Source of the DNA: Clostridia bacterium
GTDB lineage: Bacteria; Bacillota; Clostridia; Oscillospirales; Acutalibacteraceae
Assembly (NCBI GenBank): GCA_030523605.1
Contig: JAUNIE010000009.1
Span: 1 to 34,087, forward strand
Length of the DNA: 34,087 bases
Direction of reading: 5' to 3'
The position numbers were made by a program, and so were the translations under genes. Of this stretch, positions 7,839 to 16,825 are shown piece after piece (positions within the stretch are counted from its first letter, which is position 1; each line of letters begins with the position of its first letter). The notes under the pieces were generated by a model. That model searched no databases. It was not told where the DNA came from and saw nothing but the letters and a program-made list of their open reading frames with translations.

Positions 7839-7847
7839 ACTCGGTTG

Positions 7848-8378
7848 TCACTTTTTGCTCCTTTTTTTAATGGCATCATCAATGAGATCGCCTGTCATAT
7901 ATGCAATGGCACCTCCACTTTTTGCAACAATCAGAGAGCCAATAGCCGCATAGCATAATTTATCTCGAAGGTCCATATATTTACTGGCCTTGTTATAATC
8001 CCCATTTTTGTTTGCTTTTATACACTTGCAATGGTAAACAATGCCTGCGACTAACGTCCCTGTTGCTGCTGCGAAACCTGTTGTCCCTACCGTAATTCCG
8101 AGTGCAGTGCCTATGTTTGTACCCCCTACAATATCTTCAACTGCCTTATCGTCCAGTTTTTCTACGCTTGGAGATAACAGCTTATCAGTTACTTTAGAAA
8201 TATCCTCAGCTTCTTTTTTTGTAAGATTAATATTAAATTCATTAAATTTATTGATATGATCCTCTGCCAATGCCGTGCCTCCCGACACCTTCCCGATAAA
8301 CTCCTCATCTTTTAGGAACTCTCTGACCTTTTCTTTGTCGCTAAAAAATTCTTTAAGTTTTTCTTTGGTATTTGCTAT
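7848..8378 (-). CDS. Nif11-leader bacteriocin-like precursor, ATA start
   Basis: 176 residues if started at ATA 8376-8378. Residues 1-86 read as a long Nif11-type leader: FFSDKEKVREFLKDEEF, then INKFNEFNINLTKKEAEDI (the 'eaGf.lt.eE' part), ending LDDKAVEDIVGG. An extra VSGG occurs at 31-34. After VGG86 comes a Gly/Ala/Thr-rich hydrophobic core (TNIGTALGITVGTTGFAAATG), a C-x-C pair (YHCKCIK), a charged loop, a second hydrophobic stretch with one Cys and a basic tail. It is thus bacteriocin-like with two possible membrane segments. No ATG, GTG or TTG precedes the leader in frame; ATA lies eight bases after AGGGG. A GTG at 8288 would delete the leader's first third. No modification enzyme or transporter is nearby. 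Confidence 0.78.
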   Translation of the reverse strand: MANTKEKLKEFFSDKEKVREFLKDEEFIGKVSGGTALAEDHINKFNEFNINLTKKEAEDISKVTDKLLSPSVEKLDDKAVEDIVGGTNIGTALGITVGTTGFAAATGTLVAGIVYHCKCIKANKNGDYNKASKYMDLRDKLCYAAIGSLIVAKSGGAIAYMTGDLIDDAIKKRSKK

Positions 8379-8411
8379 AAATATTGCCCCTGTTTTTGAA
8401 AATATTTTATA

Positions 8412-8449
8412 CCAAACAAAAATCCTCTCGGCAGAAATATACCGAGAGG
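8412..8449 (-). terminator. Terminator after the XRE regulator gene
   Basis: CCTCTCGG (8424-8431) pairs perfectly with CCGAGAGG (8442-8449). On the minus strand the stem is followed by ATTTTTGTTT. The same T-rich run continues into TGGTATAAAAT (about 8401-8412), which may be an extended -10 promoter for the Nif11-like gene. Confidence 0.85.
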
Positions 8450-8456
8450 AAAATCT

Positions 8457-8831
8457 TTATTTTTTCATTTTGCTTAGGGCGGTTTCCATTATTTCTTTAC
8501 GTGAAGGCTCAGACATCAACCTAAATGCAAGCAACAAGCATTTTTCTTCGTTGTCCAAATCGCCAAAACTCAAAACATTGACATCAACGTCCCGCACTTC
8601 GGAATTATCATCTCTACCCTTGTATTTTTCGGAATTATATTCATCCTCCAAAATACCCGAATAATGCACACCAAATATATTTGACAATTTCATAATAGTT
8701 CCTATATCAGGCTTGATTTTTCCAAGCTCATAATAACAGTAAGTCGATCTGTCAACTCCGAGTAACTCGGCTACCTCTTTTTGTGTATATCCTCGTCTTT
8801 TTCTAAGACTCTTTATTGCACCGGAAATAAT
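8457..8831 (-). CDS. XRE-family HTH regulator, ATT start
   Basis: 124 residues from ATT 8829-8831. Residues 5-55 are a classical XRE/Cro helix-turn-helix (IKSLRKRRGYTQKEVAELLGVDRSTYCYYELGKIKP). The rest is an acidic linker and a short helical C-terminus (NEEKCLLLAFRLMSEPSRKEIMETALSKMKK), possibly for dimerisation or ligand sensing. The usual family spacing M-x-x-G-x-I-K and the distance of eight bases from GGGAGGT both point to this ATT; no ATG, GTG or TTG exists in frame before the HTH, and an ATG at 8693 would remove it. The gene has a near-consensus promoter and sits between the Nif11-like precursor and the large surface protein, so it may regulate one or both, or itself. Confidence 0.82.
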   Translation of the reverse strand: MISGAIKSLRKRRGYTQKEVAELLGVDRSTYCYYELGKIKPDIGTIMKLSNIFGVHYSGILEDEYNSEKYKGRDDNSEVRDVDVNVLSFGDLDNEEKCLLLAFRLMSEPSRKEIMETALSKMKK

Positions 8832-8861
8832 AGCAATATACCTCCCATATGTTTTTAAATC

Positions 8862-8890
8862 ATTATAACACTGCTTGAATTTTTTTTCAA
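8862..8890 (-). promoter_or_regulatory. Promoter of the XRE gene
   Basis: TTGAAA (8885-8890), 17-base spacer, TATAAT (8862-8867), starting 16 bases after the stop of the large surface-protein gene. The predicted leader is only about 25 bases long and contains GGGAGG. Confidence 0.85.
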
Positions 8891-8906
8891 CTTGTTTTTT
8901 ATAATT

Positions 8907-11900
8907 TTATTCCTCGCCCGATTTTTTCTTATCTTTTCTGTTTTTGATAAAGAAATATATCATAAGCCCTATAAGGATTAAAATCATAAGGACAAGCGCC
9001 AATCTCAGTGCGCTGCTCACCGCTGTGGTTTTATTATTCCTGCTTCTGAATTTTTCGTCAATATTTCCTGACATTTCATCATTACCCGAATCTCCGCCAA
9101 GGTCGTTATAATTATCCCTATCCGAACCGGACCTTGTAACTTTATTCGTATCATTTCCAAAAACCGAAGCCGCAAAATTAGATATTGCATCCAGATTTGC
9201 ATCTGCCGCATCCAAAAGCGATGAACGTCCGGGAGTCGAGCTACGATTTGCGACTATACCCATCGGACTGAACGAATCCGTTTGGAACGTGGTTATATCA
9301 CTATTTATTGAAGCATTTATGAATTCGAGTTTTCCGGTATCTTTTTCGTGGATTGCCGTTGGTTTTTCAAAATACTTCATATCCGGAGTGGGCAGCGTTA
9401 CAACTGCGCTTTGACCTTCGGGGAGAGTATACCTTGTATCTGTCAAAGTATTCCACAAATAAACATTATAAAGTGAAAGAATGTACTCCGAACCCAATTT
9501 TTTATAAATTCTGCCGCAAGCGTCCGTATCATCTGTTATCGGGATCGCATAAAGTTTAATATACCAATCCACACCGCTAATTCTGACGTCGTTGCTTACA
9601 TGATGAAAATCTTTTACCTTCTCTTGAAGTGCTCTAAGTTTGTCGGCATTACCTATGAGTGCTTTCTCGGCGTCAGACAAAGCTTCATAAGCTTTTGTGG
9701 CTTCTATGACATCATCTACATCGCTCAAATCACCAAGACTATCCGGCAAATTATTAATTCTGTTCACAAGTTCGCTCGAATCACTCGGCTCAATTCCAAC
9801 TACCGTTACCGTCTTGCTTTCAGATATTTTCGGAATAGTGTAAAATCCGTTGGAATCGGCGCTCATCGGTGTATCACCAAGCATTACCGTAATATCGGAA
9901 CCCGCATAAGCCGGGTAAAGTTCTACTTTGAACGAAAAATCGGAGTGGTGTTCAGCTTGATTATCGCCCGTAATTATTTTACCCGAAGAATCATAATAAT
10001 CTATGCCCTCTGCGCCTATCAAGCTGACTGTATACGTATTTTTTCTTACGTTTCCTACTTTTATCGTAATATCTTCCGAAACGTTTGGAATGACATATCT
10101 GCCCGATGCAAGTTTTTGCGCAGAACTTTGTGAGCTTTTGCCGTCATTTACTATTATATTCATCCCGCCGAGCGAATCATCATATTCATCACTAAGGAGT
10201 ACTGAAAATTCAAAGTTACGTCCGTGTTTTATTTTTACGGAATCTTTGATGACATTATCTACATCGTTGCGGTAAGTCACACCATCAGCAGGAACTAATG
10301 TAACCGTGTATACTATATCTTCTACATTTTCAATGCTTACCGTGCATGCTTGCTGAATATTGTTTATTTTATATACATCGTTATTCGGCTTCAAAGTAGT
10401 GGTTCGACCATCTGCGTATTTTACATAAACAACCGAATCTTTTCCCATTGTATAACCCGGATTAGGATCAACTCTAAATTCAAAGCTTTTTGCGTGCTCA
10501 ACCTCCTGCGTGCCCGAAAGGTTTTTACCATCTTTGGTCTTATACTGCGCTCTGGAATTTGATATAAAAGTCACAGGGTATTTATTAATCGACGCACCTT
10601 CTGTTTTAATCGTTCCGTCAGTTGTAATGTTGTTGAGTATATACTTTCCGTTGACTTTGGAAAGTTCTCTTTTTTCACCACCGCCATCGGGGTAAAAATT
10701 CACTTTTACATCGGACTGGTTACAGTTGGAAGGAAGCGTGACCTCCAAAGCTATGCCTTGACCATAAATAACGGTAACATCTCCACTGACACTTGCGCCA
10801 TTATAGATATACCCGCATTTACCAAGGCCGTTATTAAGATTTGTCTCAAAATGGACCTTCTTCTGAGTAGCATGAACACTTCCCGTAATTGTTATCGGAT
10901 ATATTGTCTTAGAGCCGCTCATTGTGAAAATATCTCCATTTTTTGTAAACCCTTCGGCTTTTCCAAATACATTATCGTTTGCCTTCATTTCCAAAGTTTC
11001 AGGATCATATCCTTCATTGCATTTAACTCCAAACGAAAATTCTTCTCCATACGGTATATTTATAGTGCCCTGGATAGGTGATGTTTCATCAATTGCGCCA
11101 TTCTTGACGTTATAGTAGTTAACTCCCTCAACAGGGGTAAACTTTACAGGTGGTGCCGTCTTGGCAGGATCTTTAAGTATCAACGTCCGTGGTTCACTAC
11201 CTCCCGGAACTACTTCAAAGCTGAGTCTATTAAAGCTTTCCGTCTTTTTATTATTAATCTCAACATTATTTCCCTGAATATTTTCCTCTTTAAATTCTTT
11301 TGAGTAGTCGGTATACATAACCAAATACTTAGCTCCGCCTTCAGGCACACCAACGTCAACGGCGGTAGGAGAATCGCTCGGCGCATTGGCTATATTTATG
11401 CTGGAGCCATCAGATTTTTGGAGATATAAATTAGCTTTTGGGCAAAGTGTAAACTGAACAGGTATCAAACTGGTTTCAATTCCGGTAATTCTAAACCTCA
11501 AAGAATTTTTGTATGATGCACCCGCAAGGTTCGGATCTAACCTGAAAACAAATTTAGTTTTCCCGCTTGGACCGCTAATTTTTGTGGCCTCATCTTTCAT
11601 GCCGCCTTCTATTTCAACTTTTGCATTTGATAAATCAAGATACGCAGAGTCCTTAAGAACCAAAGTGTAAATAAGTTCGTTATAAGGCACATCAGTCTGG
11701 GCGTTAACATTCACAAGCGTAGATTCATTGCCTTTTTTTAGGGCAATCAATTCGCCTTCTGTGCCCTGCACATCTGATTTATGAAGCTCCATACTCTCTA
11801 TAGCCTCATCTTTGTACATAGCATCCACATCACTGATATCTATCGCAAAGTTGGCACTCGCTGTTTTCCAATCGAGAATATCATCGGGAATTTTTATTGT

Positions 11901-13760
11901 TTGTTTTACGCCTTCAACTGTTGATGCTGTTTTGTGCGGAATAGTCACTTTGATTTCTGTATCACTTATTTTTTCGCAATCCTCAATTTGCCAAACACGT
12001 TTTATGTCCTCCGCACTTTTGAAAACTTTACGGTCATTGACCACCTTAAGAGTCGCTTTAAAAGGTTCATCAAGACTCGCATTACCGGTAACATTCACGC
12101 CTGTATCGCTCAAAGCAGACCCTTCTACCGTCATATCAGCTTTAGCAAAATCATCTTGCGGTTTAAAAGTTACGTCATAGTGCTTTTTTACACCATTAAT
12201 AACTATTGTATGATTAGCAATCGCCTCGTTTGAAACTTCGAAACTCATCTCTCCATAAAAATCGTCCGGATATGGCTGTTGAATATAGGTCGTACTTTGC
12301 CCCTGACCATCAAAAGATACTCCGGCATCTCCCAAATAGTAACCCGGTTTGTCACAAAATCTATAGGTACTGCTAAAGGCCTTACTAGATTCACCACTCA
12401 CCCTATATGGATCGGCAATCGTCCACACATCTTTACCGACATTGGAAGCATCTTCCCAGCCGCTTATATCTACCCAAGTAATGTAGCTACTTTTGTACTG
12501 AGGTCTCGTAATAAAAGTATTAAGCTTTCTAGTACCATCCCCATATTGAAAAGTGTTTGTAAATTGTTCATACTCTTGACCGCTGACTTTTACACAAAGC
12601 CCATCAACCATCGCAACAGGTGAATTAAATATTACATAAATATTAACCTTTTTAGCACCATCTTTAATCATCTGCGAGGTGCGACCTGATCCGTTCGGCT
12701 CTAGTTCAACCCCAACATTATTGGAAAATTGATACCAATTTTTGGCCTCCATCCTAAACGCAAACGTCGCCATTATAAAACTAGTAACATTGAGTTTATA
12801 TTCAATTTGCCATGCACCAAGATCATAATTATCTGAAGGACTCAATATATAATTTGCAAATCCCTCAGGGACTGTAGCCACTGCTGTCACATCATAGTAC
12901 TTTGCAAGGTCTTCATTTTTCCATGGATCAGCATCATTTTTTGAACCAATATACATCCTCTTTGTATTTAATTTAAACACTACATCTGTATTACCGGTAT
13001 AACCCGTCAGTATAACATCACCATCAGTATTACGAGTATAACTGGTTGCACCACTTTCAAGTGTCAAAACATCTCTATCTAGCATCCAGCTTGGTTTACT
13101 CGTCGAACCTTCTTTAGCTTTAATATTGATGCTATTGCATGTATACTTATAGCTGTCTACATCTTGTTTTGTAAGTGTAAAATCACTTGTTATATTAAAC
13201 TCATCAGATACATCGTTATCATTTTTATCTTTTATTATAACTCTGGGCCTTTTACCTACAGCACCAATGACCATAAGATTAAGCACTGCTTTTTGCTGGC
13301 TTGCTTGTATGTCTTGAGAAAATGGGAGCTGATCAGACGGAAGACAATCATAGCCCTCGGATAACTTAACAATAAATCTACTTCCATACTCATAGGCAGC
13401 TTGGTCGTCAATTAAACCAACAAAGCAGTGTGTTGTTGTTCCATTCACAGAATCATCATCAAATGGTCCATAAGTCTTAAATTCACCAGGATCATTCTCT
13501 AATTCCACATAAAACGGGTTATATCCTTCTTCCCTAGAAGGCATATTTATCAAATTCCCATCTTTAATACCGCTCAACTTAACATAAATTCCCTTCTCTT
13601 CTGGTTCTGGCGGAGGGTTGTCCCCAGCGTTGGCATCAAGTTTATGCCCCGCGAAAAGTGCACCGGCTACGCCGAGAAATATAAGTAGTGTTTTTAGGTA
13701 CTTACCGCCTATTTTTTTGAACTTATCCCATATTCCCATACACTTTTTCAAAATATTCAT
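8907..13760 (-). CDS. Giant repeat-containing surface protein, C-terminal anchor
   Basis: 1617 residues. An N-terminal signal peptide (IFLGVAGALFAGHKLDANAG) has a basic 20-residue lead. Residues about 50-870 form a region without a recognised enzyme motif, probably Ig-like beta domains. Residues about 872-1320 hold five diverged repeats of 87-94 residues, each starting with a strand such as YTVTLVPADGVTY, YTVSLIGAEGIDYY or YPVTFISNSRAQY. A FIVAR-like helical motif follows (VIEATKAYEALSDAEKALIGNADKL, about 1335-1375), then a domain with GVDWYIKLYAIPI, a low-complexity Ser/Asn/Asp linker, one transmembrane helix (about 1580-1605) and a basic tail. There is no LPxTG-type motif, so it is probably membrane-anchored. 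Adhesin or S-layer-like roles are plausible but unproven. It is monocistronic with a long 5' leader. Confidence 0.88.
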   Translation of the reverse strand: MNILKKCMGIWDKFKKIGGKYLKTLLIFLGVAGALFAGHKLDANAGDNPPPEPEEKGIYVKLSGIKDGNLINMPSREEGYNPFYVELENDPGEFKTYGPFDDDSVNGTTTHCFVGLIDDQAAYEYGSRFIVKLSEGYDCLPSDQLPFSQDIQASQQKAVLNLMVIGAVGKRPRVIIKDKNDNDVSDEFNITSDFTLTKQDVDSYKYTCNSINIKAKEGSTSKPSWMLDRDVLTLESGATSYTRNTDGDVILTGYTGNTDVVFKLNTKRMYIGSKNDADPWKNEDLAKYYDVTAVATVPEGFANYILSPSDNYDLGAWQIEYKLNVTSFIMATFAFRMEAKNWYQFSNNVGVELEPNGSGRTSQMIKDGAKKVNIYVIFNSPVAMVDGLCVKVSGQEYEQFTNTFQYGDGTRKLNTFITRPQYKSSYITWVDISGWEDASNVGKDVWTIADPYRVSGESSKAFSSTYRFCDKPGYYLGDAGVSFDGQGQSTTYIQQPYPDDFYGEMSFEVSNEAIANHTIVINGVKKHYDVTFKPQDDFAKADMTVEGSALSDTGVNVTGNASLDEPFKATLKVVNDRKVFKSAEDIKRVWQIEDCEKISDTEIKVTIPHKTASTVEGVKQTIKIPDDILDWKTASANFAIDISDVDAMYKDEAIESMELHKSDVQGTEGELIALKKGNESTLVNVNAQTDVPYNELIYTLVLKDSAYLDLSNAKVEIEGGMKDEATKISGPSGKTKFVFRLDPNLAGASYKNSLRFRITGIETSLIPVQFTLCPKANLYLQKSDGSSINIANAPSDSPTAVDVGVPEGGAKYLVMYTDYSKEFKEENIQGNNVEINNKKTESFNRLSFEVVPGGSEPRTLILKDPAKTAPPVKFTPVEGVNYYNVKNGAIDETSPIQGTINIPYGEEFSFGVKCNEGYDPETLEMKANDNVFGKAEGFTKNGDIFTMSGSKTIYPITITGSVHATQKKVHFETNLNNGLGKCGYIYNGASVSGDVTVIYGQGIALEVTLPSNCNQSDVKVNFYPDGGGEKRELSKVNGKYILNNITTDGTIKTEGASINKYPVTFISNSRAQYKTKDGKNLSGTQEVEHAKSFEFRVDPNPGYTMGKDSVVYVKYADGRTTTLKPNNDVYKINNIQQACTVSIENVEDIVYTVTLVPADGVTYRNDVDNVIKDSVKIKHGRNFEFSVLLSDEYDDSLGGMNIIVNDGKSSQSSAQKLASGRYVIPNVSEDITIKVGNVRKNTYTVSLIGAEGIDYYDSSGKIITGDNQAEHHSDFSFKVELYPAYAGSDITVMLGDTPMSADSNGFYTIPKISESKTVTVVGIEPSDSSELVNRINNLPDSLGDLSDVDDVIEATKAYEALSDAEKALIGNADKLRALQEKVKDFHHVSNDVRISGVDWYIKLYAIPITDDTDACGRIYKKLGSEYILSLYNVYLWNTLTDTRYTLPEGQSAVVTLPTPDMKYFEKPTAIHEKDTGKLEFINASINSDITTFQTDSFSPMGIVANRSSTPGRSSLLDAADANLDAISNFAASVFGNDTNKVTRSGSDRDNYNDLGGDSGNDEMSGNIDEKFRSRNNKTTAVSSALRLALVLMILILIGLMIYFFIKNRKDKKKSGEE

Positions 13761-13843
13761 AATATCACCATTCCATTCTGATAAGATTTTAAATCAAATC
13801 CAATATTTTGGACTTTTTTTATAAATTATGCAGCTTAAAAATA

Positions 13844-13872
13844 AGTATATAATTTAATTTGATGTTTTTCAA
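13844..13872 (-). promoter_or_regulatory. Promoter of the giant surface protein gene
   Basis: TTGAAA (13867-13872), 17-base spacer, TATACT (13844-13849), giving a leader of about 80 bases before a weak GGTG ribosome site. Confidence 0.65.
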
Positions 13873-13892
13873 CCCCATTTTTAAAATTTTTT

Positions 13893-13943
13893 AAATAAAA
13901 AAATCTTGCACCTTCATGATTATTTTCACACAGTGCAAAGATT
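13893..13943 (-). terminator. Terminator after trxB
   Basis: AATCTTTGCAC and GTGCAAGATT pair across a loop of about 21 bases and are followed on the minus strand by TTTTTTATTT. It lies 22 bases after the trxB stop. Confidence 0.8.
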
Positions 13944-13964
13944 TAATTCACTCATATAAATTTT

Positions 13965-14879
13965 TTATTTCACGTTACCCGCTATCACCAAGGACGCAGC
14001 GCTACTCCCCGCAACAGATCCGTCCGCAACCGCCGTTACAATTTGTCTGAGCGGTTTTATTCTGCAGTCGCCGGCAACATAAACCCCTTCGGCTGAAGTC
14101 TTACAGCTCTCATCAGCCACAAAATATCCGTTTTCTGTCATTTCAATCTGGCCACGATAAATCTCATTATCCGGCTCGTAACCTATGGCAATGAAAACTC
14201 CGTCTATATCATGTATTTTTGAGTCTTCGCCCGAAATGAGTTTTATTTTCTCGACCTTTTTCTCTCCGATTATTTCTTCAATACGGCTCTCAAAACAAGT
14301 ACTAATATTTTCTTTACTGTTCACGGCCTTGACCAAAAAGTTTTCGGCTCTAAAATGGTCTTTTCTGACTACAAGCGTTACTTCACTGCAGATATTCGCA
14401 AGGTATAGCGCATCTTCAAGGGCAGTATTACCTCCGCCGACAACCGCTACTTTTTTATCTTTAAAAAATGCACCGTCACAGGTTGCGCAGTACGAAACCC
14501 CACGACCGGAAAATTCTTTTTCGCCCTTACAACCAAGAAGTCTACGTTTAAGCCCGTTGGCAATTACTACAGTTTTAGCTTCCAGCGCTTCTCTATTTTT
14601 AAAACTGATTTTTTTAATCTCGGACTTTAAATCCGCCCGCGTAACTTCGTCAAAAATAAACTCTGCTCCAAAATTTTTCGCCTGGTTAAAAAGACTTTCG
14701 GCAAAATCGAACCCCGAAATTTTTTCTATTCCAGGATAATTCTCTATATTTTCAATTATCGAGGTTTGACCGCCGTAGACATTTTTTTCGCACACAGCCA
14801 CACTAAGACCCGCTCTGAGCGCATAAATTGCCGCTGTTATTCCTGCGGGTCCGGCTCCGATCACTACCAAATCTACCAT
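13965..14879 (-). CDS. trxB: Thioredoxin-disulfide reductase
   Basis: 304 residues, normal length. A flavoprotein that passes electrons from NADPH to thioredoxin in the cytoplasm. FAD site G-A-G-P-A-G (9-14), redox pair C131-A-T-C134 followed by D-G-A-F-F, pyridine-nucleotide site G-G-G-N-T-A-L-E-D-A, and the C-terminal FAD motif VAGDCRIKPLRQIVTAVADGSVAG are all present. It lies 20 bases after trxA in the same direction, making a trxA-trxB operon, and ends at a clear terminator. Confidence 0.96.
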   Translation of the reverse strand: MVDLVVIGAGPAGITAAIYALRAGLSVAVCEKNVYGGQTSIIENIENYPGIEKISGFDFAESLFNQAKNFGAEFIFDEVTRADLKSEIKKISFKNREALEAKTVVIANGLKRRLLGCKGEKEFSGRGVSYCATCDGAFFKDKKVAVVGGGNTALEDALYLANICSEVTLVVRKDHFRAENFLVKAVNSKENISTCFESRIEEIIGEKKVEKIKLISGEDSKIHDIDGVFIAIGYEPDNEIYRGQIEMTENGYFVADESCKTSAEGVYVAGDCRIKPLRQIVTAVADGSVAGSSAASLVIAGNVK

Positions 14880-14899
14880 TTTAATACTTCCTTCGGTTA

Positions 14900-15256
14900 C
14901 TACTTTTCTGTTTTTACAAATGAAAATTCTGTTTCTATTATATTTTTTATTTCGCTTGCCGGCATAAATCCACTTTCACGTCTGACGAGTTCTTTACCGT
15001 TAAAAAACAATAATGTAGGTACCGACTGGATTTCATATTTTTCCGCCAAATCGGGATACAAATCAATATCTACTTTTACGAATCTTACCATTCCCTCGTA
15101 CTCTTCCATAACGCTCTCAATTATCGGCGCAAGCATCTTACACGGTCCGCACCATGTGGCAAAAAAATCTACTATTACAGGCATACTGTATGATTTAAGT
15201 TCGTCTTCGAAATTTCCGATATCAAATTCGTCTTTTCTGCTCGCTATTATTCCCAT
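14900..15256 (-). CDS. trxA: Thioredoxin
   Basis: 118 residues from ATG 15256, chosen because AAAGGAGTC lies just upstream; a longer frame to 15292 would include that ribosome site. Active site W-C36-G-P-C39, the PVIVDFFATWCGPC strand-helix, and the cis-proline loop (IQSVPTLLFFNG) are present. The N-terminus is about ten residues longer than typical. It is a cytoplasmic disulfide reductant re-reduced by TrxB from the next gene. Confidence 0.95.
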   Translation of the reverse strand: MGIIASRKDEFDIGNFEDELKSYSMPVIVDFFATWCGPCKMLAPIIESVMEEYEGMVRFVKVDIDLYPDLAEKYEIQSVPTLLFFNGKELVRRESGFMPASEIKNIIETEFSFVKTEK

Positions 15257-15320
15257 AATTATTGACTCCTTTTCTATAATTTTATTAACCAATATATATT
15301 AACAAGTATTGGAAATTAAT

Positions 15321-16610
15321 TCAAATATACTCACACAAAATATAATTATCTTTTACTGTTCCCATTTTAGTGGGAATTATTTTACCTCGTAAATCCTCAG
15401 GACTCTTGGTTTTTACGGGTACATACTCTTTGGTGTAGCCTTCATAAAGCCCGTCGGCGTCCCGTGTTTCATAAAGCACATCACACATCTTGCCGACAAA
15501 TGATTTTAAAACTTTTTGGCAAGTTTCTGATGATTTTTCCATAACTTCATGCACTCTTTTTGCCTTCACGGCTTTTGGAATTTGTCCGTCAAAAGTTTCT
15601 GCCAACGTCCCCGGCCGCACAGAATACGGGAAAACATGCACTTTTAAAAATCCTACTTCCTCTATTAAATCCAGCGAATCCTTAAAATCGGTTTCGTTTT
15701 CTTCCGGAAACCCTACCATTAAATCTGTTGTGAAAGTTGCGTTTGGAAAAATTGCTTTAATCTTATGAGCCACCTTAATGTACTCTTCTCTGTTGTATCT
15801 ACGCCGCATACTACTTAGAATTTTATTTGAACCGCTTTGAAGCGCTAAGTGAAACTGATGACAAAGTTTGGGTTCTTTGGAAAGTCTTAGCAAAATCTCG
15901 TCTGTCATCAGGTCAGGCTCCAACGAACTTAGTCGAACACGCTCTATCCCGTCTACAGAGCAGACAACCGAAACCGCATCGGCTAAATTTTTGCCTATAT
16001 CCATCCCGTAAGACGAAAGATTTATCCCGACCAGCACAACCTCTTTATATCCGTTTTTGGCGAGGAGTTTCACATCGTTTTCTATATCGGCTAAATTTTT
16101 GGAACGCACTCTACCTCTTGCGTAGGGGATTATACAGTAACTGCAAAAACGATTGCAACCGTCTTCGATTTTCAAAAAAGCTCTCGAACGGTGTGGTGAA
16201 TAGTTTACTATTTCATTCGGAAAAGTCTTTAAACTAAAAATAGGGTCGACTTTTAAAGTAGGTCGCTTATCGGACAAATATCTTTTTATTATCGATGGTA
16301 TTTCACTTTTATTTGCGTTGCCTATGATTATATCCACTTCGGGCATTTTTGAAATTTCATCGGACTCCGCCTGCGCCACACAACCCGTAACCGCTAAAAT
16401 ACAGTTTGGATTTTTATGCTTTATTTTATGTATAGACTGACGAAGTTTTCTTACGCTCTCCCCCGTTACAGCGCATGAATTAAGCAAAACAATTTCAGCT
16501 TTTTCAAAGCTTTCACAAGCCTCAAAGCTGTTTTCTTCCATCGATTTCTGAATATTTTCCGACTCACACTGATTAACCTTACAACCAAACGTCAAAATAA
16601 AAAATGTCAT
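15321..16610 (-). CDS. mtaB: tRNA t6A methylthiotransferase
   Basis: 429 residues from ATG 16610 (GGGAGAT ribosome site; a frame to 16649 lacks one). Three domains: the N-terminal MTTase domain with Cys10, Cys46 and Cys77 for the auxiliary 4Fe-4S cluster; a radical SAM core with C152-x3-C156-x2-C159 (CNRFCSYC) followed by IIPYARGR; and a C-terminal TRAM domain (about 365-429). It converts t6A37 to ms2t6A37 in tRNAs reading ANN codons. The VNQCESENI start and CIIPYARG place it in MtaB/YqeV rather than MiaB or RimO. It is followed after about 60 bases by trxA. Confidence 0.93.
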   Translation of the reverse strand: MTFFILTFGCKVNQCESENIQKSMEENSFEACESFEKAEIVLLNSCAVTGESVRKLRQSIHKIKHKNPNCILAVTGCVAQAESDEISKMPEVDIIIGNANKSEIPSIIKRYLSDKRPTLKVDPIFSLKTFPNEIVNYSPHRSRAFLKIEDGCNRFCSYCIIPYARGRVRSKNLADIENDVKLLAKNGYKEVVLVGINLSSYGMDIGKNLADAVSVVCSVDGIERVRLSSLEPDLMTDEILLRLSKEPKLCHQFHLALQSGSNKILSSMRRRYNREEYIKVAHKIKAIFPNATFTTDLMVGFPEENETDFKDSLDLIEEVGFLKVHVFPYSVRPGTLAETFDGQIPKAVKAKRVHEVMEKSSETCQKVLKSFVGKMCDVLYETRDADGLYEGYTKEYVPVKTKSPEDLRGKIIPTKMGTVKDNYILCEYI

Positions 16611-16662
16611 AAAAAATCTCCCGCAAAATAACAACAGCCCCCTATACAAGGAGGCAAAAATC

Positions 16663-16738
16663 TGGTGGACGTTAACGGACTCGAACCGCTGACCCTTCGC
16701 ACGTCAAGCGAATGCTCTACCAGCTGAGCTAAACGTCC
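16663..16738 (-). tRNA. tRNA-Val (GAC)
   Basis: 76 bases with all four arms. The acceptor GGACGTT pairs with AACGTCC, the anticodon loop is TTGACGT (anticodon GAC, reading GUC and GUU), the T loop is TTCGAGT and CCA is encoded. A short G/C hairpin (16635-16656) with a weak T-tract follows. Confidence 0.96.
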
Positions 16739-16825
16739 TAACGAGGTTTAGTATAGCACAGCCGAAAATCAAATGCAAGAGTTTTTTATTATTTTTTTGC
16801 CAGGTAAATTTGCCAAAAATATATA

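Noticed and set aside
7848-8378. Two tandem leaders because both VSGG and VGG occur
   Set aside because: The spacing and motifs fit one long Nif11 leader ending at VGG86; the internal VSGG is probably incidental, though a second cut cannot be excluded.
8457-8693. A 78-residue gene starting at ATG 8693
   Set aside because: The same frame continues upstream through an intact XRE helix-turn-helix to a ribosome site and promoter, so the ATG at 8693 is internal.
9600-10133. Long plus-strand frames inside the giant surface protein gene
   Set aside because: They are antisense shadows with no ribosome sites and atypical Ile/Arg/Tyr-rich composition.
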